Of a stretch of DNA of 35,613 nucleotides, positions 15,801 to 24,018 are shown one piece after another. Position 1 is the stretch's first letter, and every line of letters starts with the position of its first letter. This DNA is from an uncultured Clostridium sp. GTDB lineage: Bacteria; Bacillota; Clostridia; Clostridiales; Clostridiaceae. Below the pieces are notes generated by a model. That model worked only from the letters and a program-made list of their open reading frames with translations. It did not search any database and was not told the origin of the DNA. The translations under genes and the position numbers were made by a program. The stretch is taken from positions 1 through 35,613 of the forward strand of contig NZ_CAAGHK010000078.1 of NCBI RefSeq assembly GCF_900769625.1. Direction: 5' to 3'.

Positions 15801-16442
15801 TTACTGACATCTGCCATCTGATCCAAGAATATATCCATCAATAACATCGTTTGTTACCATTGCTCCGTATGAGTTCAAGTAATACCATGCATTGTTACTA
15901 TAAATCCAGCCCTTCTGCATTACTCCACTTTCATCGAGATAATACCACAATCCGCCATCTTTAATCCATCCTGTATGCATATTTCCCCATTGCCCTACAT
16001 AATAATAACAGCCTTCATTTTTTACCCATCCAGTAGCCATTGTTCCGTCATCTTGTAAATAGTACCATTTCCCGCCTACTTTACACCATGATGATTTCAC
16101 CATGCTTCCCAAGCCATCATAAAGGCTGTAAGTTCCATTGGAATTCTTTACCCAGCCTACATTGTACTGTTCTAAGTTATCATCTTCATTAAAAACTGTT
16201 ACTGCTTCACCTTTATCATTTTGTTCTGCTGTTTTTGAATTTTTGCTGTCATCTTTATCGTCAGAAAAATTATCATTTTTGATATCTGCATTTTTACTAT
16301 TATCTTCTGTTTGTACTACAGTATCAGCCTCTGCCCCTGTTATATTTAAATTACCTTTGTCTTCTGCAAAAGCTGCTGCCGGCACTGCTACTAATAATAA
16401 ACTTAACCCTAATACAATAATGTTGTTCTTTCTTTTTATCAT
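15801..16442 (-). CDS. Secreted cell-wall-binding repeat protein
   Basis: 213 residues. Signal peptide 1-26 (LSLLLVAVPAAAFA, cut before EDKG); an acidic Asp/Asn/Lys linker (about 36-92); then five cell-wall-binding repeats of about 20 residues (NVGWVKNSNGTYSLYDGLG, GGKWYYLQDDGTMATGWV, CYYYVGQWGNMHTGWI, LWYYLDESGVMQKGWI, AWYYLNSYGAMVTND). Such repeats attach proteins to choline or other polymers of the clostridial wall. No enzymatic domain is present, so it is likely a surface adhesin-like or scaffold protein. The ATG at 16442 has GAGGGGG 5 nt upstream. Divergent from the hydrogenase gene. Confidence 0.88.
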   Translation of the reverse strand: MIKRKNNIIVLGLSLLLVAVPAAAFAEDKGNLNITGAEADTVVQTEDNSKNADIKNDNFSDDKDDSKNSKTAEQNDKGEAVTVFNEDDNLEQYNVGWVKNSNGTYSLYDGLGSMVKSSWCKVGGKWYYLQDDGTMATGWVKNEGCYYYVGQWGNMHTGWIKDGGLWYYLDESGVMQKGWIYSNNAWYYLNSYGAMVTNDVIDGYILGSDGRCQ

Positions 16443-16757
16443 ATTATCCCCCTCAACTATGAATTAACTTCAATTATACACAATAATACCAAATAATATA
16501 AATATATTTATATTATATTACATTGTCATATTTTTAATTATATCAAATTTAACAATTTTATGAAATAAATTCTTATCTTCTTTCATTTCATATTGCATGA
16601 TTTGAATAAAATATACGCTTAATTACATAGAATATATAATGTCTAATTAAAATAAGTAAATTTCCTACTATTGTGAATAAAATATATTTTTTATCTATTT
16701 CTTATTTATTATAAATATCATAATTTCACAAAATTTAAATATATTGGAGGATTAAAT
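16443..16757. other. 315-bp divergent region with a 22-bp AT palindrome
   Basis: The region separates the wall-binding gene and the hydrogenase gene. It contains a perfect 22-bp palindrome, TAATATAAATATATTTATATTA, centred near 16504. A TATAAT box (minus, 16478-16473) fits the wall-protein gene but has no good -35. For the hydrogenase only a strong SD (GGAGG at 16745) is clear. Confidence 0.4.
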
Positions 16758-18128
16758 ATGAACAATAAATATAATGACTTATTTCATGAACTTGTTCACT
16801 CTTATTATAATGGCAATTTTGATAAAACATTAGCACGAATAATGACATGCCATAAGAAATCTCCTCAGGAAACATTTAAAATACTAACTTCTCTCTGTGG
16901 GGTAGATATTAAGTTTGATAATAATTATGCTTATAATTTAAAGAAGGCGATAACAACATATTCTGTTAATAATAGAATAGTTGAAAAATTAAATTGTTCA
17001 TCAATTAACTGTACCAAAGGCAAGAATGATAAGTTTGCATGTGAAGCAGTATGCCCTCTTAATGCAATAAAATATGATGATAATAATAAAACAACATATA
17101 TAGATAATGAATTATGTATAAACTGCGGTATATGTGTTGATAGCTGCAAAAACGGCCGAATTTTAGATAAAGTAGAATTTATTCCAATCATGGATTTAAT
17201 AAAGGAAAATAAGACTGTAATTGCCGCTGTTGCACCTGCTATCAATGGCCAGTTTGGCGATAATGTAACAATGGATATGCTGAGGGAAGCATTCATTAAA
17301 ATTGGATTTACCGATATGATTGAAGTTGCCTTTGCAGCAGACATACTATCAATAAAAGAAGCATGTGAATTTAATAAACATATCAATAAAGACGGTGACC
17401 TTATGATTACTTCATGCTGCTGTCCTATATGGGTTGCCATGCTGAGAAAAGTCTATACTTCATTAGTAAAAGACCTCTCACCATCTGTTTCACCAATGAT
17501 TGCTGCCGGACGTGTCATCAAAAAAATAAATCCTGCTGCAAAAGTTGTCTTTGTCGGTCCATGTATTGCAAAAAAAGCTGAAGCAAAAGAAAAAGATCTT
17601 GATGGCATAATTGATTTTGTTTTAACTTTTGCTGAACTTGATGAAATATTTAAATCTTTAGAAATAGATTTATCATCATTAAAAGGTATTCCATCTATAG
17701 AGTATGCTTCACGCGGTGGAAGACTATATGCACGAAGCGGTGGTGTATCAATTGCTGTATCTGATATTATCAAAGAACTTTATCCAGAAAAAGCTAAATA
17801 TTTCAAAGCTGAAAAAGTCAGCGGAGTAAAGGATTGTAAAGAAATATTAGAAAAAGCTTTAAATAAAGAAATAGATGCTAATTTTCTTGAAGGCATGGGA
17901 TGTAAAGGAGGATGTGTCGGAGGTCCTAAAGCCTTAATTCCAATTGAAAAAGGTAAAGAAAATGTCGATGAATTTGCATTTAATTCCTCAATAAAAGTTC
18001 CTCTTCATAGTGAATCTCTTGATAAAATTCTCGCTGACATTGGTATAACTTCTCTTGAAGATTTTAAGGATGAAGAGAAAATTAGTTTATTGGAAAGGGA
18101 ATTTACTGCTCCCATAAATAAGAAATAA
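16758..18128 (+). CDS. [FeFe] hydrogenase with variant H-cluster motifs
   Basis: 456 residues, cytoplasmic. It interconverts H+ and H2 using an H-cluster and ferredoxin-type clusters. The N-terminal 75 residues are helical and match nothing I know. Cysteines C80, C85, C95, C99 and C120, C123, C126, C130 provide two [4Fe-4S] clusters. The H-cluster motifs are TSCCCPIW (218-225; classical enzymes have TSCCPxW), GPCIAKK (267-273; classical MPCxxKK) and EGMGCKGGCVGGP (378-390; classical ExMxCxGGCxxGGG). This combination matches the poorly characterised group B-like clostridial hydrogenases rather than the well-known CpI type. No partner electron-transfer subunit or HydE/F/G maturase is adjacent. 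SD GGAGG is 8 nt before the ATG. Confidence 0.9.
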   Translation: MNNKYNDLFHELVHSYYNGNFDKTLARIMTCHKKSPQETFKILTSLCGVDIKFDNNYAYNLKKAITTYSVNNRIVEKLNCSSINCTKGKNDKFACEAVCPLNAIKYDDNNKTTYIDNELCINCGICVDSCKNGRILDKVEFIPIMDLIKENKTVIAAVAPAINGQFGDNVTMDMLREAFIKIGFTDMIEVAFAADILSIKEACEFNKHINKDGDLMITSCCCPIWVAMLRKVYTSLVKDLSPSVSPMIAAGRVIKKINPAAKVVFVGPCIAKKAEAKEKDLDGIIDFVLTFAELDEIFKSLEIDLSSLKGIPSIEYASRGGRLYARSGGVSIAVSDIIKELYPEKAKYFKAEKVSGVKDCKEILEKALNKEIDANFLEGMGCKGGCVGGPKALIPIEKGKENVDEFAFNSSIKVPLHSESLDKILADIGITSLEDFKDEEKISLLEREFTAPINKK

Positions 18129-18145
18129 CAGTTTCTAAAAATGCT

Positions 18146-18196
18146 AAAAAATTCAGCCTTCTGCACTAATACATCGTGCAGCAGGCTGAATTTTTA
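18146..18196. terminator. Bidirectional terminator (hydrogenase / histidine kinase)
   Basis: AAAAATTCAGCC and CTGCAC pair with GTGCAG and GGCTGAATTTTT, with a 2-nt internal asymmetry. T-runs on both strands. It lies between convergent genes. Confidence 0.88.
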
Positions 18197-18201
18197 ATAA
18201 A

Positions 18202-21200
18202 CTATTTCTCTGGCTGTTTCTTAGGTAATATAATTGTAAATGTGCTTCCCTCATTTACTTTACTTTCTGCAAATATCTTTCCATGATGAAGTCCTACAAT
18301 AAGTTTTGTAATTGTAAGTCCTAAACCACTTCCAACGCATTTTACATCCTGATTTGAATCAACTATTTGATTAAACCTGTCAAAAATCGTTTGAATATAT
18401 TTTTCTTCGATTCCTATTCCATTATCGCTGACCATAATCTTAACATGATTTTCAAGTTCTACAAGAGATACAAGAATCTGTCCACCCTCATTTGTAAACT
18501 TGGCTGCATTATTTACGAGATTAATTATACATCTTTCAATTTCATTGCTGTCACATTCTATAATACATTCCTCAACATCAGGATCAATTATCAATTCTAT
18601 ATTTTTGCTTTCAACATAATCCTTAAGCGATAATGCTGTATCCTCTACTATATATACTATATTGTGAGCTTCAATACTTATATTATAGTTGCCATGTTCT
18701 ATTTTCGATGTATCAATCATGTCATTTATCAATTTAAGAAGTCTATTTACATTTCTACTCATTATACTCATATAATGTTCAAGCTTTTCTTTCTCAATTC
18801 CATACTCAGATTTATTAAGTTCATTTACAAGCTGCTGAATTGATGATATAACATTTAATGGTGTTCTTAACTCATGAGATATATTAACGAGATATGCATT
18901 TTTTCTTTTTTCAATTTTGATAATCTTATTAAACAGTTCTGTATTCTTTTTCATTTCATCACTTAATTCCAGTGTTCTCTTACTTACCATCTCATCTAAG
19001 ATTCTCACTTTTGTATCTTTGTTCTTCAGAACTATAAATATAATTCCAATAGCAAGTAATACATATATTATTATGAATTTATAGCTTTTCCATAAAGGTG
19101 GTTTTATAGTAAATTTAAAACTGCTTTCCTCACTAAAAACTCCACTATTATTTCGTGCTTTAATCCTAAATGTATATGTTCCATTATCTAAATTACTCAA
19201 TACAATTTCATTAGTATTTACTAAAAACCAGTCACTCCCTGCACCATCTAGACAATAATAATATTGTATGTTTTTTAAATTCTTATAATCTGTAAGGAAA
19301 AATTTAATATTAATTGTATTTTCATTATACTTCAGCTCAGCACCATCAATTAAATTTGTTTCTTTTCCATTAATTTCAAATCCATCAAATTCAATTTCAG
19401 GTATATAGCTGTTATTTATTATTTCATCTGGTTTGAATATATTCAATCCATTTATGCCGCCAAAAATAAGCTCTCCACTTTTTAATTTTCCATATGAACG
19501 CCCATTAAATTCATTACTCTGCAATCCATCCGTTACATTTAAATTCAAAAATCTGTTATTTTCAACATCAAACTTTGAAATACCAAGATTTGTACTAAGC
19601 CATAAATTTTCTTTTTCGTCAAAAACAATACCATATATGTTATTATTAGCCAATCCATCTACTGTTGTATAATTAGTAAACGACTCTGTTTCCTTATTTA
19701 ATTTATTAAGACCGCCACTAGTCCCAATCCATATATTCCCCTTGCTATCTTCTTCAATTGTATGAATTGAATTATTAGATATACTGTTAACATCTTTATC
19801 ATATTTATAATTTTTTATTTCATTTGTTTTTGGATTAATTTTTACAAGTCCACCGCTTAAAAATTTTCCAAACCAATAAATTCCTTCACTATCCTTAAAA
19901 ATTGCACCTGAGAATCTATCTGTTACATTAAGCTCATCAAATATATAATTAAGATCTGTTATCTCCTCAGTCCTTAGATCTATCATATTAAAACCGTTTG
20001 TAGTACCAATAAATAATACTCCTGTATCATCATCATACATTATGTCTCTTACTTTTCTTGAATTAAGTCCGTGTTCTTCATTATAGACGGTTATCTTTTT
20101 AGTTGATTTATCATAAATATTAAGTCCATCATTAGTTGCAATGAATATCTTATCTCTATGTCCAGTAATATCACTTATTAAATTACTGCTTAGAAGAGAT
20201 CCATCAGTAAATTCTGATATATCATATGTCTTTTCATTTTTTCTATCTAATATATTTACCCCTTTAGTGTTTGTTCCTATCCATATTAAACCTTCATCAT
20301 CTTCATGCAAACCATGTACTAAATTTTCATTTATGCTCATGCTGGACAATGGATCGGACTTATAATGTTCTATTCTATTTTTTGCTTCAAACATACTCAC
20401 GCCTGCATATGTTCCAACCCAGATTAAACCACTTTTATCCTTTATTATTGAATAAACTTCATCATCTACTAATGAATACTTATCATATGATTTATTGAAA
20501 TAATTTTTGAAGCTTTTATTTATAGAATCATATTTTATTAATCCTGAATCTGTTCCAAACCATATAACTTCATTATCATCCTTTAAAATTGTATAAATAG
20601 TATTACTTGCCAGATCACTATTCTCTGAATTAATATTCTCAATTTCTAAAGTTTTAATATTAATCTTATAGATGCCACTAGTTAATGTTCCTATCCATAA
20701 ATTATCATTATCACAGATAATCTTGTACACAAGTTCTTCAAATTGCCAGCCTTCTATATTCTCACTTGTAAATTTATCATATGCATTATTTTGTAAGTTT
20801 ATTTTTGTAAGTCCTTTTGCAGTTCCAATCCATATGTCTCCATTTTTATCTTCATCTAAAGAGTAAATTTCCTGATGATTAAGCTTTTCTCCTTCAAATA
20901 TTCTACGGAATCTATCATCAGCCTTATCATAAATATATAAACCATCTATTGTTCCTAAAAGAATATTACCATCATTTGTTACCAAAATATCCGTAATATT
21001 ATTGTTATCTACATCTTCTTTGTAATTCTTAATTTCATCAGTATAAATATTGAGCCTGCTTGCCCCCTCAACCGTTCCAATCCATATGTTCCCTTCACTA
21101 TCTTCATTAAGACTTACAATATAATTATTTACTATACTGTCATCATTATTAATCTCATTTCTATATGTCTTAAATTCATAGCCATTATACCTGCTTAATC

Positions 21201-21411
21201 CATCATTAGTTCCAAACCATATATACCCTCGCCTGTCCTGTATCATACATTCAATTGTTGTCTGAGGCAGTCCATCATCTATAGTTATATTTTTAAACAC
21301 TATATTGCTATATGCTGCTGTTTTTATTGTATTCATGTTTATAATTAAATTTATTATAAAAAAAGCAGCTATAACAATAGAAAATTTTATAGCTTTAATT
21401 TTCCCTATTAT
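18202..21411 (-). CDS. Sensor histidine kinase with 14 Reg_prop propeller repeats
   Basis: About 1,069 residues if started at ATA 21411. Extracytoplasmic part: 14 Reg_prop repeats (pattern D-x-x-G-x-I-W-I-G-T-x-x-G-L), enough for two seven-bladed propellers, then a Y_Y_Y domain (YYYCLDGAGSDWFLV; FRIKARNNSG). One transmembrane helix (FIIIYVLLAIGIIFIVL) leads to the kinase: HisKA with NISHELRTPLN (H about 846), N-box NLVNNAAKF, G1 SDNGIGI and G2 GSGLGLTITK. No receiver or HTH domain is fused, and no response regulator is nearby, so it is an orphan kinase. The only ATG (21336) has no SD and would leave the sensor without an export signal. The frame continues upstream as GKIKAIKFSIVIAAFFIINL, a good signal peptide, and AAGGA lies 7 nt before ATA 21411. 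Confidence 0.88.
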   Translation of the reverse strand: MIGKIKAIKFSIVIAAFFIINLIINMNTIKTAAYSNIVFKNITIDDGLPQTTIECMIQDRRGYIWFGTNDGLSRYNGYEFKTYRNEINNDDSIVNNYIVSLNEDSEGNIWIGTVEGASRLNIYTDEIKNYKEDVDNNNITDILVTNDGNILLGTIDGLYIYDKADDRFRRIFEGEKLNHQEIYSLDEDKNGDIWIGTAKGLTKINLQNNAYDKFTSENIEGWQFEELVYKIICDNDNLWIGTLTSGIYKINIKTLEIENINSENSDLASNTIYTILKDDNEVIWFGTDSGLIKYDSINKSFKNYFNKSYDKYSLVDDEVYSIIKDKSGLIWVGTYAGVSMFEAKNRIEHYKSDPLSSMSINENLVHGLHEDDEGLIWIGTNTKGVNILDRKNEKTYDISEFTDGSLLSSNLISDITGHRDKIFIATNDGLNIYDKSTKKITVYNEEHGLNSRKVRDIMYDDDTGVLFIGTTNGFNMIDLRTEEITDLNYIFDELNVTDRFSGAIFKDSEGIYWFGKFLSGGLVKINPKTNEIKNYKYDKDVNSISNNSIHTIEEDSKGNIWIGTSGGLNKLNKETESFTNYTTVDGLANNNIYGIVFDEKENLWLSTNLGISKFDVENNRFLNLNVTDGLQSNEFNGRSYGKLKSGELIFGGINGLNIFKPDEIINNSYIPEIEFDGFEINGKETNLIDGAELKYNENTINIKFFLTDYKNLKNIQYYYCLDGAGSDWFLVNTNEIVLSNLDNGTYTFRIKARNNSGVFSEESSFKFTIKPPLWKSYKFIIIYVLLAIGIIFIVLKNKDTKVRILDEMVSKRTLELSDEMKKNTELFNKIIKIEKRKNAYLVNISHELRTPLNVISSIQQLVNELNKSEYGIEKEKLEHYMSIMSRNVNRLLKLINDMIDTSKIEHGNYNISIEAHNIVYIVEDTALSLKDYVESKNIELIIDPDVEECIIECDSNEIERCIINLVNNAAKFTNEGGQILVSLVELENHVKIMVSDNGIGIEEKYIQTIFDRFNQIVDSNQDVKCVGSGLGLTITKLIVGLHHGKIFAESKVNEGSTFTIILPKKQPEK

Positions 21412-21642
21412 TTACACTTCCTTTCTCTACTAATAATTCATACCTAAAATTCCATATGGCCTAAAATATTATATATTATTCGAACTATATGATTTATCGA
21501 CAATCATATTATATAATAGCATATCATTCTACAAATTTCTATAAATCTTATGCATTATGGCTATATTTTTGATAAAATTTTCACAATGATGACTATTTTA
21601 CTTTATATTATATATTGACTATATTTCCATATATATGATAAA

Positions 21643-21684
21643 AAAATATTCTTATATGTATGATTAAACATATAAGAATATTTT
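21643..21684 (-). terminator. Rho-independent terminator after the PBP gene
   Basis: A perfect 17-bp stem (AAAATATTCTTATATGT with ACATATAAGAATATTTT) and 8-nt loop begin 4 nt after the PBP stop and run into TTTTTT on the minus strand. Confidence 0.88.
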
Positions 21685-21688
21685 CCCA

Positions 21689-23722
21689 CTAATTATTATA
21701 GTAATTATCTATTATCTGCTTTACTTTTGGTACAACATAGTGACTTCCGCCTCTGTCCTTAACATCTTCAATCATCATTGTCACCAAAAGCTTATTTTCA
21801 TTTTCTGTTGTCATTCCAACAAACCATCCCAGTTCTGTGCCAGTTGTATCATCCTGACTATTTTTTATTTCAGCAGTTCCTGTTTTTCCCCCTATCTTTA
21901 AGCCTGCAGTATAAGCCTGATGACCTGTTCCACTTGGATTTTCAACAATCTGAATAAGATCCTTTAAAATTTCCTCTGCACTCTCTTTTGATATAGCATT
22001 CTTTTTCCAAATACTATTTTCTTCATTAGAATTCATCAGCAGATGTGGAGCAACTATGTTTCCATCATTAAGAAACATAGTATACATCGATGTAAGATGT
22101 ACTGGATTTACCATCACTTCACCTTGCCCATATCCTGTATCTGCAAGCTTAATTCCATCCTTTATACTATCATCATTTGAATATTGTGAGTTATAAAGTG
22201 CAAATTCAAATGGAATCTTTTCTGAGAATCCAAAGCTCTTTAATTTTTCTTCCAACACACTGCTTCCTATTTCAGTTGCAATCTGTGCAAAGTATATGTT
22301 ATCAGAATAAATAAGTGCATTTTCCAGATTAACTTCACCTACGCTGCTTGTTCTTGTTACATAGTAATTTCCAAAGCTGCTATCCTTCTGCCATGTAAGT
22401 CCATCTATTTTTCTGACCTGCTGTGGATTTATAATTCCAGTATCAAGACCAATAGCTGCAATAATTGGTTTTAATGATGATCCTGGAACTAATGTTGCCT
22501 GAAATCTATTGTATAATGGTTTATTTTCATTATTGTTTAAGTTATTCCACTGTTCATCTGTCATTCCCAGTATAAATTCATTTGGATTATACGATGGAGT
22601 ACTGGCAAGAGCCAGCACCTCTCCATTTACAGGATTCATTACAACACCACATCCCTTGTCACTACCGAGCTCTTTATTAAGCTTTTTCTGAATATTCATA
22701 TCAATTGTTAGTTTCAAGTCATTACCATTTTGAGCATCTCTGCTTAAAACCACACTCTTTTTTTCACCTTCACTGTTCTGTATATATATTTCTGCCCCGT
22801 CTATTCCTCTAATGGAATCCTCATACATTTTTTCAAGACCGCTCTTTCCAATGAGTGAATCGGCAGTATATTCCTTATCACTGTTTTCCTCAAGTTCTTC
22901 AGCACTTATAGAATGTACATAGCCTGTTATGTGAGCTGTTTCTGAACCTAAAGGATACACTCTCGATTCTTTTTCCTTGATCATAACCCCTGGTATTTTT
23001 AATAGTTCAACAACTCTTGCATCACCATATGGTATATCCTTTACAGGAATAAACATATCATCAGTAACATAATCAGCACTCAATGATTTATTTATACTCT
23101 CAGCACTGCATTGAAGTATCTTTGCAATCTTATTGATATTTGCATCTTTATTTTCACCTAATTTTCCTGGAACGATACCTACAGCAGACAAATATGAATC
23201 TGTTGCCAGAAGCTCTCCATTTCTGTCAGTAATATTTCCACGTCGTCCCTTTAAAGTTTTTATTCTAACTTTGTCATTTTCTCCCAAACCTGGAAATATA
23301 TTTTTCGATGACCATTTTATTGTATGCCCTTTTCCAAGTTCATCAGCAATTTTAACACTATTATCAAACTGCAGTTCACCCGCTATTGTATTCATTTTAG
23401 TATGGTAATCTATTATCGTATCATTATCACTTTTTGACACTGAATTAATACTGATTTCAATATCTTCTGCTTCAATTCCCTCATAGATATTCTTATTTCT
23501 TGCAGTAAAATCTTCACGGCTGATTTTAGCCTGCGCTGTACTATCTAGTAAATCATACATTTTGTCATATTCTTTATTTTGAAGAAACGTTACATACTCG
23601 TTCCACTTTTTTTCTGGTGTATGAGTTCTATTATAAACTATGTATAATATTGCACATATTATAAGCGGAACAATTACAATGCCTGCTCCAATTATCACAA
23701 AAATATTCTTTTTCCTGTCCAT
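21689..23722 (-). CDS. Class B penicillin-binding protein with MecA-type N-terminal domain
   Basis: 677 residues from ATG 23722, preceded by GGGGGG six nt upstream; the ATG at 23737 overlaps the SD. It is a D,D-transpeptidase that cross-links peptidoglycan. Order: membrane anchor (residues 7-30), NTF2-like MecA_N domain (about 35-145), PBP dimer domain (about 150-325, with GRRGNITDRNGELLATD) and transpeptidase domain (about 355-670). Active-site motifs are SSLK (S415 to K418), SDN (473-475) and KTG (613-615). This architecture is shared with B. subtilis PbpC and staphylococcal PBP2a; low beta-lactam affinity is therefore possible but not shown. It has its own -35-like promoter and a terminator, and is monocistronic. 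Confidence 0.92.
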   Translation of the reverse strand: MDRKKNIFVIIGAGIVIVPLIICAILYIVYNRTHTPEKKWNEYVTFLQNKEYDKMYDLLDSTAQAKISREDFTARNKNIYEGIEAEDIEISINSVSKSDNDTIIDYHTKMNTIAGELQFDNSVKIADELGKGHTIKWSSKNIFPGLGENDKVRIKTLKGRRGNITDRNGELLATDSYLSAVGIVPGKLGENKDANINKIAKILQCSAESINKSLSADYVTDDMFIPVKDIPYGDARVVELLKIPGVMIKEKESRVYPLGSETAHITGYVHSISAEELEENSDKEYTADSLIGKSGLEKMYEDSIRGIDGAEIYIQNSEGEKKSVVLSRDAQNGNDLKLTIDMNIQKKLNKELGSDKGCGVVMNPVNGEVLALASTPSYNPNEFILGMTDEQWNNLNNNENKPLYNRFQATLVPGSSLKPIIAAIGLDTGIINPQQVRKIDGLTWQKDSSFGNYYVTRTSSVGEVNLENALIYSDNIYFAQIATEIGSSVLEEKLKSFGFSEKIPFEFALYNSQYSNDDSIKDGIKLADTGYGQGEVMVNPVHLTSMYTMFLNDGNIVAPHLLMNSNEENSIWKKNAISKESAEEILKDLIQIVENPSGTGHQAYTAGLKIGGKTGTAEIKNSQDDTTGTELGWFVGMTTENENKLLVTMMIEDVKDRGGSHYVVPKVKQIIDNYYNN

Positions 23723-23749
23723 AGAATATCCCCCCATAAATAAAACACT

Positions 23750-23778
23750 TTTTTAACAATTTACATAATTAAAGTCAA
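23750..23778 (-). promoter_or_regulatory. Candidate promoter of the PBP gene
   Basis: TTGACT (23778-23773) followed by a 17-nt spacer and a poor -10 box TAAAAA (23755-23750), about 28 nt before the start codon. The -35 is good and the -10 weak. Confidence 0.4.
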
Positions 23779-23793
23779 TATAATAAAATAAAT

Positions 23794-23831
23794 AAGCTAT
23801 TAATATAAGTAAAAATTACTATTAATAGCTT
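23794..23831 (-). terminator. Hairpin, probable weak terminator
   Basis: A 12-bp stem (AAGCTATTAATA with TATTAATAGCTT) and 14-nt loop, followed on the minus strand by ATTTATTTTATT. It is upstream of the PBP promoter and about 190 nt after the cca stop, directly behind a possible 14-codon ORF. Confidence 0.6.
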
Positions 23832-23842
23832 ACTTTAATTAT

Positions 23843-23887
23843 TTACAGATTAAGTACAATTTTACCTCCTAAAAGTTTAAACATCAT
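23843..23887 (-). CDS. Possible 14-codon micro-ORF upstream of the PBP gene
   Basis: ATG at 23887, preceded by AAAAGG 7 nt upstream, encodes MMFKLLGGKIVLNL and stops 11 nt before the hairpin at 23794-23831. An AGGAGG also lies inside it. The layout (SD, short hydrophobic peptide, hairpin) resembles a leader peptide or a tiny gene, but chance is a serious alternative. Confidence 0.2.
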   Translation of the reverse strand: MMFKLLGGKIVLNL

Positions 23888-24018
23888 GTTATAACCTTTT
23901 TCATGTTTTTGTTTCCGAACATAAATATCCAGTTGTCAAACTAAAATATAACTAATTACTATTTCTTCCATAAAACTATATTAACATTATAATATAATTT
24001 TAAACATTTTTATATAGT

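Noticed and set aside
16540..16565. Rex (redox repressor) operator before the hydrogenase gene
   Set aside because: Only one half-site-like TTTAACAA is present; the opposite half does not match TTGTTAA.
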